From NCBI GenBank assembly GCA_934574095.1, contig CAKTMW010000013.1:1-42541 (forward strand): a stretch of 42,541 nucleotides of DNA, in the 5' to 3' direction. A program made the translations under genes and the position numbers. How positions within the stretch are numbered: position 1 is the stretch's first letter; the number at the start of each line of letters is the position of its first letter. This document shows, piece by piece, positions 20,626 to 30,300 of the stretch. Under the pieces are notes generated by a model. The model ran no database searches. It saw nothing but the letters and a program-made list of their open reading frames with translations, and was not told the DNA's origin. The stretch comes from an uncultured Oscillospiraceae bacterium (GTDB taxonomy: Bacteria > Bacillota > Clostridia > Oscillospirales > Oscillospiraceae).

Positions 20626-21588
20626 ATGATGGAAAAAGTGAGACGTACCCCCGCCAGCGTGAAAAAGCTGACCGAATACTTTCATATGGAGATACTCTGC
20701 AAGGGCAGCGATTATGACACCTGCGTCATCACCGTGTCGGACGTGTTCCGTCCGTCGCTGCAATTGGTGGGGTTTTATGACTATTTTGACACCAAGCGCC
20801 TGCTGATCCTGGGAAAGAGCGAGATGCGCTTTCTCTCCCGCATGACCGCCGAGGAGCGGACCCGTGTCTTCAACCGCCTGATGAGTTACAGCTTTCCCGC
20901 CCTCATCATCTCCCGGAATCTGGAGGTGTTTGACGAGCTGCTGGAGATGGCCCAGAAGCATGGCCGCACCCTGCTGCGCACCGGCAGTGATACGGTGGAC
21001 GCCACCAGTCATATCATTGACTATCTCAACAACGCCCTGGCCCCTCAGATCACCCGCCACGGCGTACTGATGAATATTTACGGCCAGGGCGTGCTGATCC
21101 TGGGCGACAGCGGTATCGGCAAGAGCGAGACCGCCATCGAGCTTCTCAAGCGCGGCCACCAGCTGGTGGCTGACGACGCGGTGGAGATCAAGCGTATTTC
21201 CGACACCCTTCACGGCACGGCCCCGGAGCTGATCCGCCACTATATTGAGATCCGTGGCGTGGGCGTCATCGACGTGAAGCAGCTGTTCGGTATGGGCGCG
21301 GTGCAGTTCGAGACGGAGATCGACCTGGTGATCCAGCTGGAGCAGTGGCAGGACGGCAAGTTCTATGACCGTCTTGGACTGGGCGAGGAGCAGTATACGC
21401 TGCTGGACGTATCCCTGCCGGTGGTGACCATTCCGGTGCGGCCCGGCCGAAACCTGGCCGGTATCGTGGAGATCGCCACCATGAAGAACCGGCAGACCAA
21501 ATACGGCTATAACGCGGGCCGCGACTTCGTGACCCAGTTCGACAACAAGCTGGACGCCATGAGCCGGCAGAACGGAAGCGACCTATGA
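20626..21588 (+). CDS. hprK: HPr kinase/phosphorylase
   Basis: A 320-aa bifunctional enzyme that phosphorylates HPr on Ser46 and reverses it, the central switch of carbon catabolite repression in Bacillota. The N-terminal domain covers residues ~1-135; the catalytic domain has the P-loop GDSGIGKS (160-167) followed by VADDAVEIKR, and the family signature IEIRGVGVIDVKQLFGMGAV. Two ATG codons stand in tandem (20626 and 20629); GAGGAG lies 6 or 9 nt upstream, so either may be used. The stop overlaps the glucokinase start (ATGA). Confidence 0.95.
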   Translation: MMEKVRRTPASVKKLTEYFHMEILCKGSDYDTCVITVSDVFRPSLQLVGFYDYFDTKRLLILGKSEMRFLSRMTAEERTRVFNRLMSYSFPALIISRNLEVFDELLEMAQKHGRTLLRTGSDTVDATSHIIDYLNNALAPQITRHGVLMNIYGQGVLILGDSGIGKSETAIELLKRGHQLVADDAVEIKRISDTLHGTAPELIRHYIEIRGVGVIDVKQLFGMGAVQFETEIDLVIQLEQWQDGKFYDRLGLGEEQYTLLDVSLPVVTIPVRPGRNLAGIVEIATMKNRQTKYGYNAGRDFVTQFDNKLDAMSRQNGSDL

Positions 21589-22550
21589 AATATATCGGCA
21601 TCGACATCGGCGGCACCAACCTGAAGGCGGGACTGGTGGACGAGGAGGGGCGGCTGCTGGCCACCCGCAAGATGAAAGTGGCGGGGATCGCCGATTCGGC
21701 GGCCCTGGCCTGGACGATTCACGCCCTCAGCATGGACCTGTGCCGGGATTTTGGCTGTGAGCCGTCGGAGATATTCTCCATCGGTGTGGGCTGTCCCGGC
21801 GCGGTGGAGATACGGGGCGGCTCCATCCTGTATACCTGCAACCTGCCGCTGCGGAACGTGCCGATTCGGCGGCTGTTCCATCAGCTCAGCGACCTGCCCC
21901 TGTACATAGAGAACGACGCTAACTGCGCGGCGCTGGCGGAGTACTATGTAGGCGGCGGCCGGGGCAGCAAGCGCTTCATTACCGTCACCCTGGGCACCGG
22001 TGTGGGCGGCGGCATCATCCATAACGGCAAGATATTCCACGGCGCCAACGGCATGGCGGGCGAGGTGGGCCACATGTCCATCGAAATGGACGGCGAGGAG
22101 TGTCCCTGCGGCCGCCGCGGCTGCTGGGAGCGGTACGCCTCCGCCAGCGCTTTGAAGCGCCAGACGGCCAAGGCGTGGCAGGAGCACCCCGACAGCATCC
22201 TGGCCCAGGTCATCGAAGAGAATGACGGCCATGTGTCCGGCCAGTCGGCCTTTATCGCCGCCCGCCGGGGCTGTCCGGTGGGGCAGGCGGTCTGCGACCG
22301 GTACATCCGCTACCTCACCGCCGGTATCGTGAACATCATCAACATCTTCCAGCCGGATACCCTGGCCATCGGCGGCGGCGTCAGCAACGAATCCGACGAG
22401 CAGCTGCTGCTGCCCCTGCGCCGCCAGGTGGCGGCCCACAGCCTGCCCTGTAACTACGACAAAATGACGAAGATCGTCAAGGCGGAGCTGGGCAACAACG
22501 CCGGTATCATCGGCGCGGCCCTGCTGGGGAAGAATAAGCGGATCATCTGA
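21585..22550 (+). CDS. glcK: ROK-family glucokinase
   Basis: A 321-aa sugar kinase. The N-terminal phosphate motif is GIDIGGTNLKAG, followed by the ROK signature region VTLGTGVGGGIIHNGKIFHGANGMAGEVGHMSI and a zinc motif CPCGRRGCWERYAS; ENDANCAAL carries the catalytic aspartate. Glucose phosphorylation is the likely reaction but other hexoses are possible in ROK enzymes. It is translationally coupled to hprK (ATGA overlap), placing it between hprK and murB in a cluster where it is not usually found, to my knowledge; this ties sugar phosphorylation to HPr control. Confidence 0.9.
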   Translation: MKYIGIDIGGTNLKAGLVDEEGRLLATRKMKVAGIADSAALAWTIHALSMDLCRDFGCEPSEIFSIGVGCPGAVEIRGGSILYTCNLPLRNVPIRRLFHQLSDLPLYIENDANCAALAEYYVGGGRGSKRFITVTLGTGVGGGIIHNGKIFHGANGMAGEVGHMSIEMDGEECPCGRRGCWERYASASALKRQTAKAWQEHPDSILAQVIEENDGHVSGQSAFIAARRGCPVGQAVCDRYIRYLTAGIVNIINIFQPDTLAIGGGVSNESDEQLLLPLRRQVAAHSLPCNYDKMTKIVKAELGNNAGIIGAALLGKNKRII

Positions 22551-22575
22551 AACACCCACAACAAGGAGGCGCTGT

Positions 22576-23490
22576 ATGCGTTGGTATGAGCATTTGGACG
22601 AAAAACTGCGGGACTATCTGCCGGACCTTCCCGTGTTGGCGGAGGAGCCGCTGGCAAAGCACACCTCGTTCCGGGTAGGCGGCCCGGCCAGGCGGATGGC
22701 CTTTCCCTACAACGCCGAGCAGCTGGTGCTGCTGCTGAGCTTCGCCCAGGAATGCACCGCGCGGCCCTTTGTGCTGGGCAACGGCACCAATGTGCTGTTC
22801 CCTGACGGCGGCGTGGACCGCCTGATCGTCAACACACGCGACATGGCGGAAGTCCAGCTGACGGCAGAGGGCCATGTTAAGGCCATGGCCGGAGCGTCTT
22901 TGGCCCGCGTGGCCAACTTCGCCTGCCAGCAGGGGCTGACGGGTCTGGAATTTGCCCACGGCATCCCCGGCGGCGTGGGCGGCGGCGTGTGCATGAACGC
23001 GGGCGCCTACGGCGGCGAGATGGCGCAGGTCATCGACAGCGTGACGGTACTGTTCCCCGACGAGGGCATCAAGACCCTCAGCTGTGCTGATATGGCTTTC
23101 GGCTATCGTCATAGTCTGCTGATGGAGCACCCCGGCGCGGTGGTGCTCCACGCGGAATTTGCTTTGGAAAAGGACGACAGCGCCGCCATCCGCAGCCGCA
23201 TGGATGACCTGATGTCCCGCCGCAGGGCGTCTCAGCCGCTGGAATACCCCAGCGCGGGCAGCACCTTCAAGCGGCCGGAGGGCCATTTCGCGGGCCGCCT
23301 GATCGAAGAGGCCGGATGCAAGGGCCTGACCGTCGGCGGAGCCCAGGTGTCGGAGAAGCACGCGGGCTTCGTCATCAACGTGGGCGGCGCCACCTGCGCC
23401 GACGTGCTGACGCTGATGGCGGAGGTGCAGCGGCGGGTGAAGGAGCGCTCCGGCGTGACGCTGGAGCCGGAAGTGCGCGTGGTGGACTGA
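22576..23490 (+). CDS. murB: UDP-N-acetylenolpyruvoylglucosamine reductase MurB
   Basis: A 304-aa FAD enzyme that reduces UDP-GlcNAc-enolpyruvate to UDP-MurNAc in peptidoglycan synthesis. FAD-binding elements are FRVGGPARRMAFP and VLGNGTNVLFPDGG; HGIPGGVGGGVCMNAGAYGGEM is the central signature; the catalytic serine lies in SAGSTFKRPEGHFAG, and VSEKHAGFVIN is the C-terminal glutamate/histidine region. AAGGAG lies before the ATG, 25 nt after glucokinase. Standard member of the hprK-rapZ-yvcK-whiA cluster. Confidence 0.96.
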   Translation: MRWYEHLDEKLRDYLPDLPVLAEEPLAKHTSFRVGGPARRMAFPYNAEQLVLLLSFAQECTARPFVLGNGTNVLFPDGGVDRLIVNTRDMAEVQLTAEGHVKAMAGASLARVANFACQQGLTGLEFAHGIPGGVGGGVCMNAGAYGGEMAQVIDSVTVLFPDEGIKTLSCADMAFGYRHSLLMEHPGAVVLHAEFALEKDDSAAIRSRMDDLMSRRRASQPLEYPSAGSTFKRPEGHFAGRLIEEAGCKGLTVGGAQVSEKHAGFVINVGGATCADVLTLMAEVQRRVKERSGVTLEPEVRVVD

Positions 23491-23501
23491 CGGAGGACCC
23501 T

Positions 23502-24359
23502 ATGGAATTGCTTATTATTACCGGTATGAGCGGCAGCGGCAAAAGCCGCGCCGCCTCCATTCTGGAGGATATCGGCTACTACATCGTGGATAATCTCCCG
23601 GCGGAAATGATGGTGAAATTCGCCGATTTCTGCGCCGCATCGCGGGGCCACTATGACCGGGTGGCGCTGGTGTACGACGTGCGGGCGGGGGAGCCCTTTG
23701 ACCTGCTGATCGCCACGTTGGAGCGGCTGAAGCGCACCAATGTGGCCTGCCGTCTGCTGTTTCTGGACGCGGACACCGCCGCCATCATCAACCGCTACAA
23801 GGAGACCCGCCGCGCTCATCCCCTGTCGGCGGAGGGCCGGAGCATCGAGCAGGCGGTGATGTTGGAGCGGCAGATGCTCCAGCCGGTGCGGGATCACGCG
23901 GACTATGTGCTGGATACCTCCTCCTTCTCGGTGGGGAAGCTCCGCAGCGAATTGTTGAATCTCTTCGGCCGGGAGCGTGACCGTCAGGGCCTGCATGTGG
24001 ACGTGATGAGCTTCGGCTTCAAGCACGGTCTGCCGCTGGAGTCCGACCTGGTGTTTGATGTGCGCTTCCTGCCCAATCCCTACTATGTGGCGGAGCTGAA
24101 GCACGGCACGGGGCTGGACGCTGCGGTGCGGGATTACGTATTTTCTTTTCCCCAGACACAGGAATTCATGGCGCAGCTGGAGAAGCTGCTGCTGTTCCTG
24201 CTGCCCCAGTATAACGCCGAGGGAAAGACGGTGCTGGTGATCTCCGTGGGCTGCACAGGCGGCCATCACCGCAGCGTGGCGGTGGTCCACGCCCTGGCCC
24301 AGGCGCTGTCCGCCGCGGGCTTCGCCGTGACGGAGAGCCATCGGGATATCTCCCGTTGA
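23502..24359 (+). CDS. rapZ: RapZ/YvcJ-type nucleotide-binding adapter protein
   Basis: A 285-aa P-loop protein. Walker A is GMSGSGKS (residues 8-15), followed by DIGYYIVDNLP, and the C-terminal domain holds GFKHGLPLESDLVFDVRFLPNPYYV and VSVGCTGGHHRSVAVV. In enterics RapZ steers RNase E to small RNAs; in Bacillota the homologue YvcJ binds nucleotides and affects competence, with the RNA role less clear. GGAGG lies just before ATG 23502; the open frame upstream overlaps murB and is a shadow. Confidence 0.94.
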   Translation: MELLIITGMSGSGKSRAASILEDIGYYIVDNLPAEMMVKFADFCAASRGHYDRVALVYDVRAGEPFDLLIATLERLKRTNVACRLLFLDADTAAIINRYKETRRAHPLSAEGRSIEQAVMLERQMLQPVRDHADYVLDTSSFSVGKLRSELLNLFGRERDRQGLHVDVMSFGFKHGLPLESDLVFDVRFLPNPYYVAELKHGTGLDAAVRDYVFSFPQTQEFMAQLEKLLLFLLPQYNAEGKTVLVISVGCTGGHHRSVAVVHALAQALSAAGFAVTESHRDISR

Positions 24360-24390
24360 CGGGCAAAAATCGGAAAGAACGTGATGCTTT

Positions 24391-25407
24391 ATGCGGCATA
24401 ACTTATATCATATCCCCCCTGAACAGGGGCCGAAGATCGTGGGCATCGGCGGCGGAACGGGTCTGAGCACCCTGCTGCGGGGCCTGAAGCTCTATACCCG
24501 CAACATCACCGCCATCGTCACGGTGGCGGACGATGGCGGCAGCACCGGTATGCTGCGGCAGGACCTGGGCATGGCCGCTCCCGGCGATATCCGCAGCTGC
24601 CTGCAATCCCTGGCCAACTGCGAGCCGCTGATGGCCCAGCTGATGGCCTACCGGTTTGCCGACGGCTCCCTGGCGGGCCAGAGCCTGGGAAACCTCCTGC
24701 TGGCGGCGCTGAACGACATCATGCCCAGCTTTGACAAGGCGGTGGCGGGTCTCAGCAAGGTGCTGGCCATCACGGGCCGGGTGCTGCCCGTGACCAATGA
24801 GAACGTCCAGCTGGAGGCCACCTTTGAAAACGGCGCTACCGTGCTGGGGGAGTCTCATATTTTCTACTGCAAAAAGGAGCAGGACTGCCGCATCAAATCG
24901 GTGCGCCTGCTGCCGGAGCGCCCCAAGGCGCTGCGGGCGGCGGTGGACGCCATCCGCGACGCCGACATGATCGTGCTGGCTCCCGGCAGTCTCTATACCA
25001 GCATCATTCCCAACCTGCTGGTGGACGGCATTGCCGACGCCATCCGGGACAGCAAGGCCCTGAAACTATACGTATGCAATGTCATGACCCAGGAGGGGGA
25101 GACGGAGGGCTATACCGTCTCCGACCACATACAGGCGCTGTTCCACCACAGCTATCCGGGGCTGTTCCACCTGTGCCTGACCAACTCCACCCCTATTCCG
25201 GAGACCATCGCCCTGCGGTACGCCCAGGAGGGGGCGGAGCCCATCCGCCACGACGTGGAGAAGTGCCGCGCCCTGGGTGTGGAGCTGATCGACCGTCCTG
25301 TGGCGGCGCTGGAGAACGGCCTGGTGCGCCACAACCCCGGCCATCTGGCCCATGAGCTGATGACCATTTACGAGGAATACACACGAAAAGACCCCACCAT
25401 CCATTGA
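24391..25407 (+). CDS. yvcK: YvcK-type gluconeogenesis / morphogenesis factor (CofD-like fold)
   Basis: A 338-aa protein with the family signatures GIGGGTGLSTLLRGLK, VADDGGSTGMLRQDLGMAAPGDIRSCL and LAPGSLYTSIIPNLLV. YvcK binds UDP-sugars and supports cell-wall balance and growth on gluconeogenic carbon sources in other Bacillota. It sits between rapZ and whiA in the conserved order. The ribosome site is weak (no AGGAGG in the 31-nt gap), so translation may rely on coupling. Confidence 0.94.
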   Translation: MRHNLYHIPPEQGPKIVGIGGGTGLSTLLRGLKLYTRNITAIVTVADDGGSTGMLRQDLGMAAPGDIRSCLQSLANCEPLMAQLMAYRFADGSLAGQSLGNLLLAALNDIMPSFDKAVAGLSKVLAITGRVLPVTNENVQLEATFENGATVLGESHIFYCKKEQDCRIKSVRLLPERPKALRAAVDAIRDADMIVLAPGSLYTSIIPNLLVDGIADAIRDSKALKLYVCNVMTQEGETEGYTVSDHIQALFHHSYPGLFHLCLTNSTPIPETIALRYAQEGAEPIRHDVEKCRALGVELIDRPVAALENGLVRHNPGHLAHELMTIYEEYTRKDPTIH

Positions 25408-25421
25408 TAAGGAGGGCAGCC

Positions 25422-26327
25422 ATGCAATCTTTTTCCTACCGGGCAAAGGCCGAAATGTGCCGCGCGGCGGTGCAGCGCCTGTGCTGCGCCCGTGCGGAGT
25501 GCTACGGCGCGCTGCTGTACGGCAATACCTTTACCGTGCGTGAAGCCCGGATCATCACCGAAAATCCGGAGTTTGCCGCCCGGCTTCCCCGCCTGTTCCA
25601 GCGGGCCTTCAACGTGAAATTCGACCGTCTGCCGTCAGACGACGTACCCGGCAGTAAGCTGATCTTCCAAATCAGCGACCCGGAAAAGCTGCGGCGTATT
25701 CTGGACACCCTGGGCTACGATCCCCAGCAGTCGCTGGTGATGCATGTGAACTACGCCCTGCTGGAGGACGACTGCTGCCGCGCGGCGTTTCTGCGGGGGG
25801 CATTTCTGGCGGGCGGCAGCGTTACCGACCCGGAGAAGCGCTATCATCTGGAGCTGTACACCTCCCATGTCCAGGCCAGCCGCGAGGTGTCGGCCCTTAT
25901 GCAGGATATGGGCTTCCTGCCCCGCAGCGTCATGCGGGGCGGCAGCGCCGTCATCTACTTCAAGCAGTCCGAACATATCGAGGACCTGCTGACCACCCTG
26001 GGCGCACCGGCGGCGGCCACCGAGATCATGACCGCCAAGGTGGACAAGGAGATACGCAACGGCGCCAACCGGGCCATGAACTGCGACATGGCCAACGTGA
26101 ACAAGACGCTGGACGCGGTGGCCGCCCAACAGGAGGCCATCGAAAAGCTGGAAAGAGCCGGACAGCTGGACAAGCTGCCGGAGAAGATACAGGAGACGGC
26201 CCGCCTGCGGATGCAGAACCCGGAGCTGCCGCTGGCCCAGCTGGCGGCGCTGTTCGATCCGCCCATCAGCAAATCCTGTTTGAATCACAGAATACGAAAG
26301 ATCATGGAGGAGGCACGAAAGCTATGA
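25422..26327 (+). CDS. whiA: Sporulation/division regulator WhiA
   Basis: A 301-aa DNA-binding protein with a homing-endonuclease-like (LAGLIDADG) N-terminal domain, seen in FLRGAFLAGGSVTDPEKRYHLEL, and a C-terminal helix-turn-helix domain ending ELPLAQLAALFDPPISKSCLNHRIRKI. It influences cell division and chromosome segregation in Bacillota and sporulation genes in actinomycetes. AAGGAGG sits just before ATG 25422. The stop overlaps the next start (ATGA). Confidence 0.95.
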   Translation: MQSFSYRAKAEMCRAAVQRLCCARAECYGALLYGNTFTVREARIITENPEFAARLPRLFQRAFNVKFDRLPSDDVPGSKLIFQISDPEKLRRILDTLGYDPQQSLVMHVNYALLEDDCCRAAFLRGAFLAGGSVTDPEKRYHLELYTSHVQASREVSALMQDMGFLPRSVMRGGSAVIYFKQSEHIEDLLTTLGAPAAATEIMTAKVDKEIRNGANRAMNCDMANVNKTLDAVAAQQEAIEKLERAGQLDKLPEKIQETARLRMQNPELPLAQLAALFDPPISKSCLNHRIRKIMEEARKL

Positions 26328-26773
26328 AGAAGATGGAAAGATGCCGGAGGGCGAAGGAATTTCATGAAAAGGGCCTCAACTGCGGACAGGCGGTGCTGCT
26401 GGCCTTTACGGATGTCACCGGCCTGACGGAGCAGCAGAGCATGGCCATCGCCAGCGGCTTTGGCGGCGGTCTGCGCTGCGGCGGCGTGTGCGGCGTGGTC
26501 AACGCCGCGGCGGTGGTGCTGGGCGCGGCCTATCCCGCCACGCTGGAAAACGGCCCTGAGGGCAAAAAGCGCTCCACCAAATTGACACAGGAATTCCAGC
26601 ATCGGTTTACGGAGCGTTTTCGCAAGCTGGACTGCCATGACCTGCTGGCGGAGAAGGACATCGAGGGGACGCCCGCCGCCCAGGAGCTAGGCGTGACCCA
26701 GCATTGCCGCCTGCTGGTGGTGTCCGGTGTGGAACTGCTCAGCGACATGCTGGATGAGCTGGAGGCGCGGTAA
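26324..26773 (+). CDS. C_GCAxxG_C_C family probable redox protein
   Basis: A 149-aa cysteine-rich protein of the C_GCAxxG_C_C family. Conserved elements are GLNCGQAVLLAF (Cys20), GFGGGLRCGGVCGVVNAAAVVLG (two cysteines) and later DCHDLL and HCRLLV. The family is thought to be redox active, possibly binding a metal or cofactor, but no activity is established. It overlaps whiA by 4 nt and dnaE by 1 nt, so it is made together with them. Confidence 0.85.
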   Translation: MKKMERCRRAKEFHEKGLNCGQAVLLAFTDVTGLTEQQSMAIASGFGGGLRCGGVCGVVNAAAVVLGAAYPATLENGPEGKKRSTKLTQEFQHRFTERFRKLDCHDLLAEKDIEGTPAAQELGVTQHCRLLVVSGVELLSDMLDELEAR

Positions 26774-29700
26774 TGGCGTTTGCTCACCTCCACGTCCATA
26801 CGGAGTATAGCCTTTTGGACGGCGCCTGCCGCATCCGCGACCTGCCGAAGCTGGTCAAGGAGATGGGGCAGACCGCCTGCGCCATTACGGACCACGGCGC
26901 CATGTACGGCGCTATCGACTTCTACCGGGCCTGCAAGGCGGAGGGCATCCACCCCGTCATCGGCTGCGAGGTGTATGTGGCCCGCCGCACCCGCTTCGAC
27001 AAGCAGCATGAGTTTGATACCGAGTCCCGGCATCTGGTGCTGCTGTGCAAGGATGAGACCGGCTACCGGAATCTGTCCTACATGGTGTCCCAGGCGTATA
27101 TCGAAGGCTTCTACATCAAGCCCCGCATTGACTTGAATCTGCTGCGCGAGCATAGCGAGGGGCTCATCGGCCTCAGCGCCTGTCTGGCCGGCGAGATACC
27201 CCGCCGCATCATCAACGGCGATTACGACGGGGCCAAAGCCTACGCGCTGGAGATGCAGTCCATCCTGGGGGAGGGCAACTTCTATCTGGAATTGCAGGAC
27301 CACGGCATTCCCGACCAGACCACCGTCAACCGCGCCCTGCTGCGGATGCACAACGAGACGGGTATCCCGCTGGTCTGCACCAACGACGCCCACTACCTGC
27401 GGAAGGAGGATGCCGAGAGCCACGATGTCCTCCTGTGCATCCAGACCGGCAAGACGGTGGACGATGAGAACCGTATGCGCTACGAGCCCCAGAATTTCTA
27501 TCTCCGCTCCACCGAGGAGATGGAGGAGCTGTTCTCCGGCTATCCCGACGCGGTGGAGAACACCCAGCGCATCGCTGACCGCTGCCAGCTGGAATTCACC
27601 TTCGGCAAGTACCATCTGCCGGAATTCAAGCTGCCTCCCGGCTACGATTCCCCCACGTACCTGCGTAAGCTGTGCGACGAGGGCTTTGCGCGCTGCTATG
27701 GCGACCGGAAGCCGGAATACCGCCGGCAACTGGAATATGAGCTGGATATGATCGAGAAAATGGGCTTTACCGACTATTTCCTCATTGTGTCCGATTTTGT
27801 CAACTATGCCCGCATGGCCGGCATCCCTGTGGGTCCCGGACGAGGCAGCGCCGCCGGCTCCATGGTGGCCTACTGCCTGCATATCACCGATATCGACCCC
27901 ATGCAGTATCAGCTGTATTTCGAGCGGTTCCTGAACCCGGAGCGTGTGTCCATGCCGGATATCGACATGGACTTCGGCGATACCCGCCGGGGCGAGGTGG
28001 TGGACTACGTCCGCCGCAAGTACGGCGACGACCATGTGGCCCAGATCGTTACCTTCGGCACCATGGCGGCCCGCGGCGCTATCCGGGACGTAGGCCGCGC
28101 CTTGAACATGACCTATGCCGAGGTGGACGTGGTGGCCAAGCTGGTGCCCTCCGGCCCCGGCGCGCTGCATATCACGCTGGACGACGCCCTGAAGCTCAGC
28201 AAGCAGCTGTCCGACCTGTACGACAGCGACTCCCGCGTGAAGAAGCTCATCGACACCGCCAAAGCCCTGGAGGGCATGCCCCGCCACGCCTCCACCCACG
28301 CCGCGGGCGTGGTCATCACCCGGCTTCCGGTGTATGAGTACGTGCCCCTGGCACGGAACGATGAATCCATCGTCTGCCAGTATAACATGATCACGCTGGA
28401 GGAGCTGGGCCTTTTGAAGATGGACTTCCTGGGCCTGCGGAACCTGACGGTGCTGGACGATGCGGTGAAGATGGTGCATCAATACCAGCCGGACTTCGAC
28501 CTGGAGAAGATCCCCATGGACGACCCGGCGGTGTTCCAGATGCTGACGGAGGGCCGTACCTCCGGCGTGTTCCAGATGGAATCCACCGGCATGACCGGCG
28601 TGTGTCTGGGCCTGAAGCCCCAGTCCATCGAGGATATCACCGCCATCATAGCCCTGTACCGCCCCGGCCCCATGGAATCCATCCCTCGGTTCGTGGCCTG
28701 CAAGCATGACCCCAAGCTGGTCAGCTACAAGCATCCGTCCCTGGAACCCATTCTGCGGGGCACCTACGGCTGCATCGTCTACCAGGAGCAGGTCATCAAG
28801 ATATTCCAGGAGCTGGCGGGCTATTCGCTGGGACAGGCGGACATGGTGCGCCGCGCCATGTCCAAGAAGAAGGCCAAGGACGTGGAACGGGAGCGGGAGG
28901 CATTCCTCCACGGCGACGTGAGCCGGAATATCCGCGGCTGCGTGGCCAACGGCATCCCGGAGGAGACCGCCCAGGCCATCTACGACGAGATTTACGACTT
29001 CGCCAACTATGCCTTCAATAAGGCCCACGCCGTTTCCTACGCGGTGGTGGCCTATCAGACGGCCTACTTCAAGTGCCACTATACCAAGGAGTACATGGCC
29101 GCGCTGCTGACCTCGGTGCTGGACAACTCCGACAAGGTGTCCGAGTACATCGCCGAGTGCCGCAACTGCGATATCAAGCTCTTGCCGCCGGATGTGAACC
29201 GCTCCCACGACGGTTTCACCGTGGAGGAGGACGGCATCCGCTTCGGCCTGGTGGCCATCAAGAACATCGGCCGGGGCTTCATCCGTACCCTGGTGCGGGA
29301 GCGGGAGGCGGGCGGTCCGTTCCGTACCTTCCAGGACTTCTGCGAGCGGATGTTCGACTGCGGCGATATGAACAAGCGGGCGGTGGAAAACCTCATCAAG
29401 GCCGGCGCCTTCGACGGTTTGGGCGCGTTCCGCTCCCAGTTGATCCAGGTCTATGAGAAGGTACTGGACGCCATCGCCAGCAGCCGCAAGGTGAATGTGG
29501 AGGGCCAGCTGGATATGTTCGGCATGTCCGGCGGCGGGAGCGATGCGCCGTCCTCGGATATTCACCTGCCGGATATCCCGGAGTACTCTGCTACCGAGCG
29601 GATGTTCATGGAGAAGGAGACCACGGGCCTGTATCTGACCGGCCACCCCATGAACGACTACCGCGCCGCCGCCCAGAGAGTGGGAGCTACCCCCATCCAC

Positions 29701-30270
29701 GACATTCTGGCGGATTTCAACGAGGAGGACGGTCCCACCCGCTTTGCCGACGGACAGCTGGTCACCGTGGCGGGCATCGTTACCTCCAACCGCACCCGTA
29801 CCACCAGGAACAATACCCTGATGGCCTATGTGGTGGTGGAGGATGAGGCGGCGTCTATCGAACTGCTGTGTTTCAGCCGCACCATCGACCAGTGCGGCGC
29901 GTATATGGCGGTCAACACCCCGGTGGTGGTGCGTGGCAAGCTGTCGGTGCGGGATGAAAAGCCGCCACAGATCATGTGCGACACCGTCTATCCCCTGAAC
30001 ACCGGCGATGTGCCGCTAGTGCCGGCGGCGCAGACGGCAGAGAAGAAAAACGCCGTCATCTACCTGCGTTTCCCCGGCATGGACAGCAAGGAGTTTCGTC
30101 ATATCCGCCTGGTGATGACTATGTTTGAGGGGGAGACCCCTGTGAAGATACGCCTGGCCGACTCCGGAAAGCTGTTGGCGGGCAAATGCCTGTACCACCC
30201 CGCTCTGCTGGCCGAGTGCCGCCAGTGGCTGGGCGAGGCCAATGTGGTGGTGCGGGAGACGGACAAATAA
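26773..30270 (+). CDS. dnaE: DNA polymerase III alpha subunit DnaE
   Basis: A 1165-aa replicative polymerase subunit. The N-terminal PHP domain starts HLHVHTEYSLLDGACRI. The catalytic centre is PDIDMDF (residues 395-401; Asp398 and Asp400 likely metal ligands) with Asp551 in KMDFLGLRNLTVLD. A helix-hairpin-helix region follows near residue 870, the sliding-clamp motif QLDMF is at 912-916, and an OB fold covers ~995-1065. Length is normal and no intein or frameshift is seen. The ATG overlaps the preceding stop (TAATG). A 1056-aa open frame on the opposite strand is a composition artefact. Confidence 0.97.
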   Translation: MAFAHLHVHTEYSLLDGACRIRDLPKLVKEMGQTACAITDHGAMYGAIDFYRACKAEGIHPVIGCEVYVARRTRFDKQHEFDTESRHLVLLCKDETGYRNLSYMVSQAYIEGFYIKPRIDLNLLREHSEGLIGLSACLAGEIPRRIINGDYDGAKAYALEMQSILGEGNFYLELQDHGIPDQTTVNRALLRMHNETGIPLVCTNDAHYLRKEDAESHDVLLCIQTGKTVDDENRMRYEPQNFYLRSTEEMEELFSGYPDAVENTQRIADRCQLEFTFGKYHLPEFKLPPGYDSPTYLRKLCDEGFARCYGDRKPEYRRQLEYELDMIEKMGFTDYFLIVSDFVNYARMAGIPVGPGRGSAAGSMVAYCLHITDIDPMQYQLYFERFLNPERVSMPDIDMDFGDTRRGEVVDYVRRKYGDDHVAQIVTFGTMAARGAIRDVGRALNMTYAEVDVVAKLVPSGPGALHITLDDALKLSKQLSDLYDSDSRVKKLIDTAKALEGMPRHASTHAAGVVITRLPVYEYVPLARNDESIVCQYNMITLEELGLLKMDFLGLRNLTVLDDAVKMVHQYQPDFDLEKIPMDDPAVFQMLTEGRTSGVFQMESTGMTGVCLGLKPQSIEDITAIIALYRPGPMESIPRFVACKHDPKLVSYKHPSLEPILRGTYGCIVYQEQVIKIFQELAGYSLGQADMVRRAMSKKKAKDVEREREAFLHGDVSRNIRGCVANGIPEETAQAIYDEIYDFANYAFNKAHAVSYAVVAYQTAYFKCHYTKEYMAALLTSVLDNSDKVSEYIAECRNCDIKLLPPDVNRSHDGFTVEEDGIRFGLVAIKNIGRGFIRTLVREREAGGPFRTFQDFCERMFDCGDMNKRAVENLIKAGAFDGLGAFRSQLIQVYEKVLDAIASSRKVNVEGQLDMFGMSGGGSDAPSSDIHLPDIPEYSATERMFMEKETTGLYLTGHPMNDYRAAAQRVGATPIHDILADFNEEDGPTRFADGQLVTVAGIVTSNRTRTTRNNTLMAYVVVEDEAASIELLCFSRTIDQCGAYMAVNTPVVVRGKLSVRDEKPPQIMCDTVYPLNTGDVPLVPAAQTAEKKNAVIYLRFPGMDSKEFRHIRLVMTMFEGETPVKIRLADSGKLLAGKCLYHPALLAECRQWLGEANVVVRETDK

Positions 30271-30300
30271 CAGATGCGATAAGGAAGGAAGCGTGAGAGC

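Noticed and set aside
26530..29700. 1056-aa open frame on the minus strand opposite dnaE
   Set aside because: dnaE on the plus strand has full motifs and normal length; the antisense frame has His/Gly/Leu-rich composition typical of GC-rich codon shadows and no domain.
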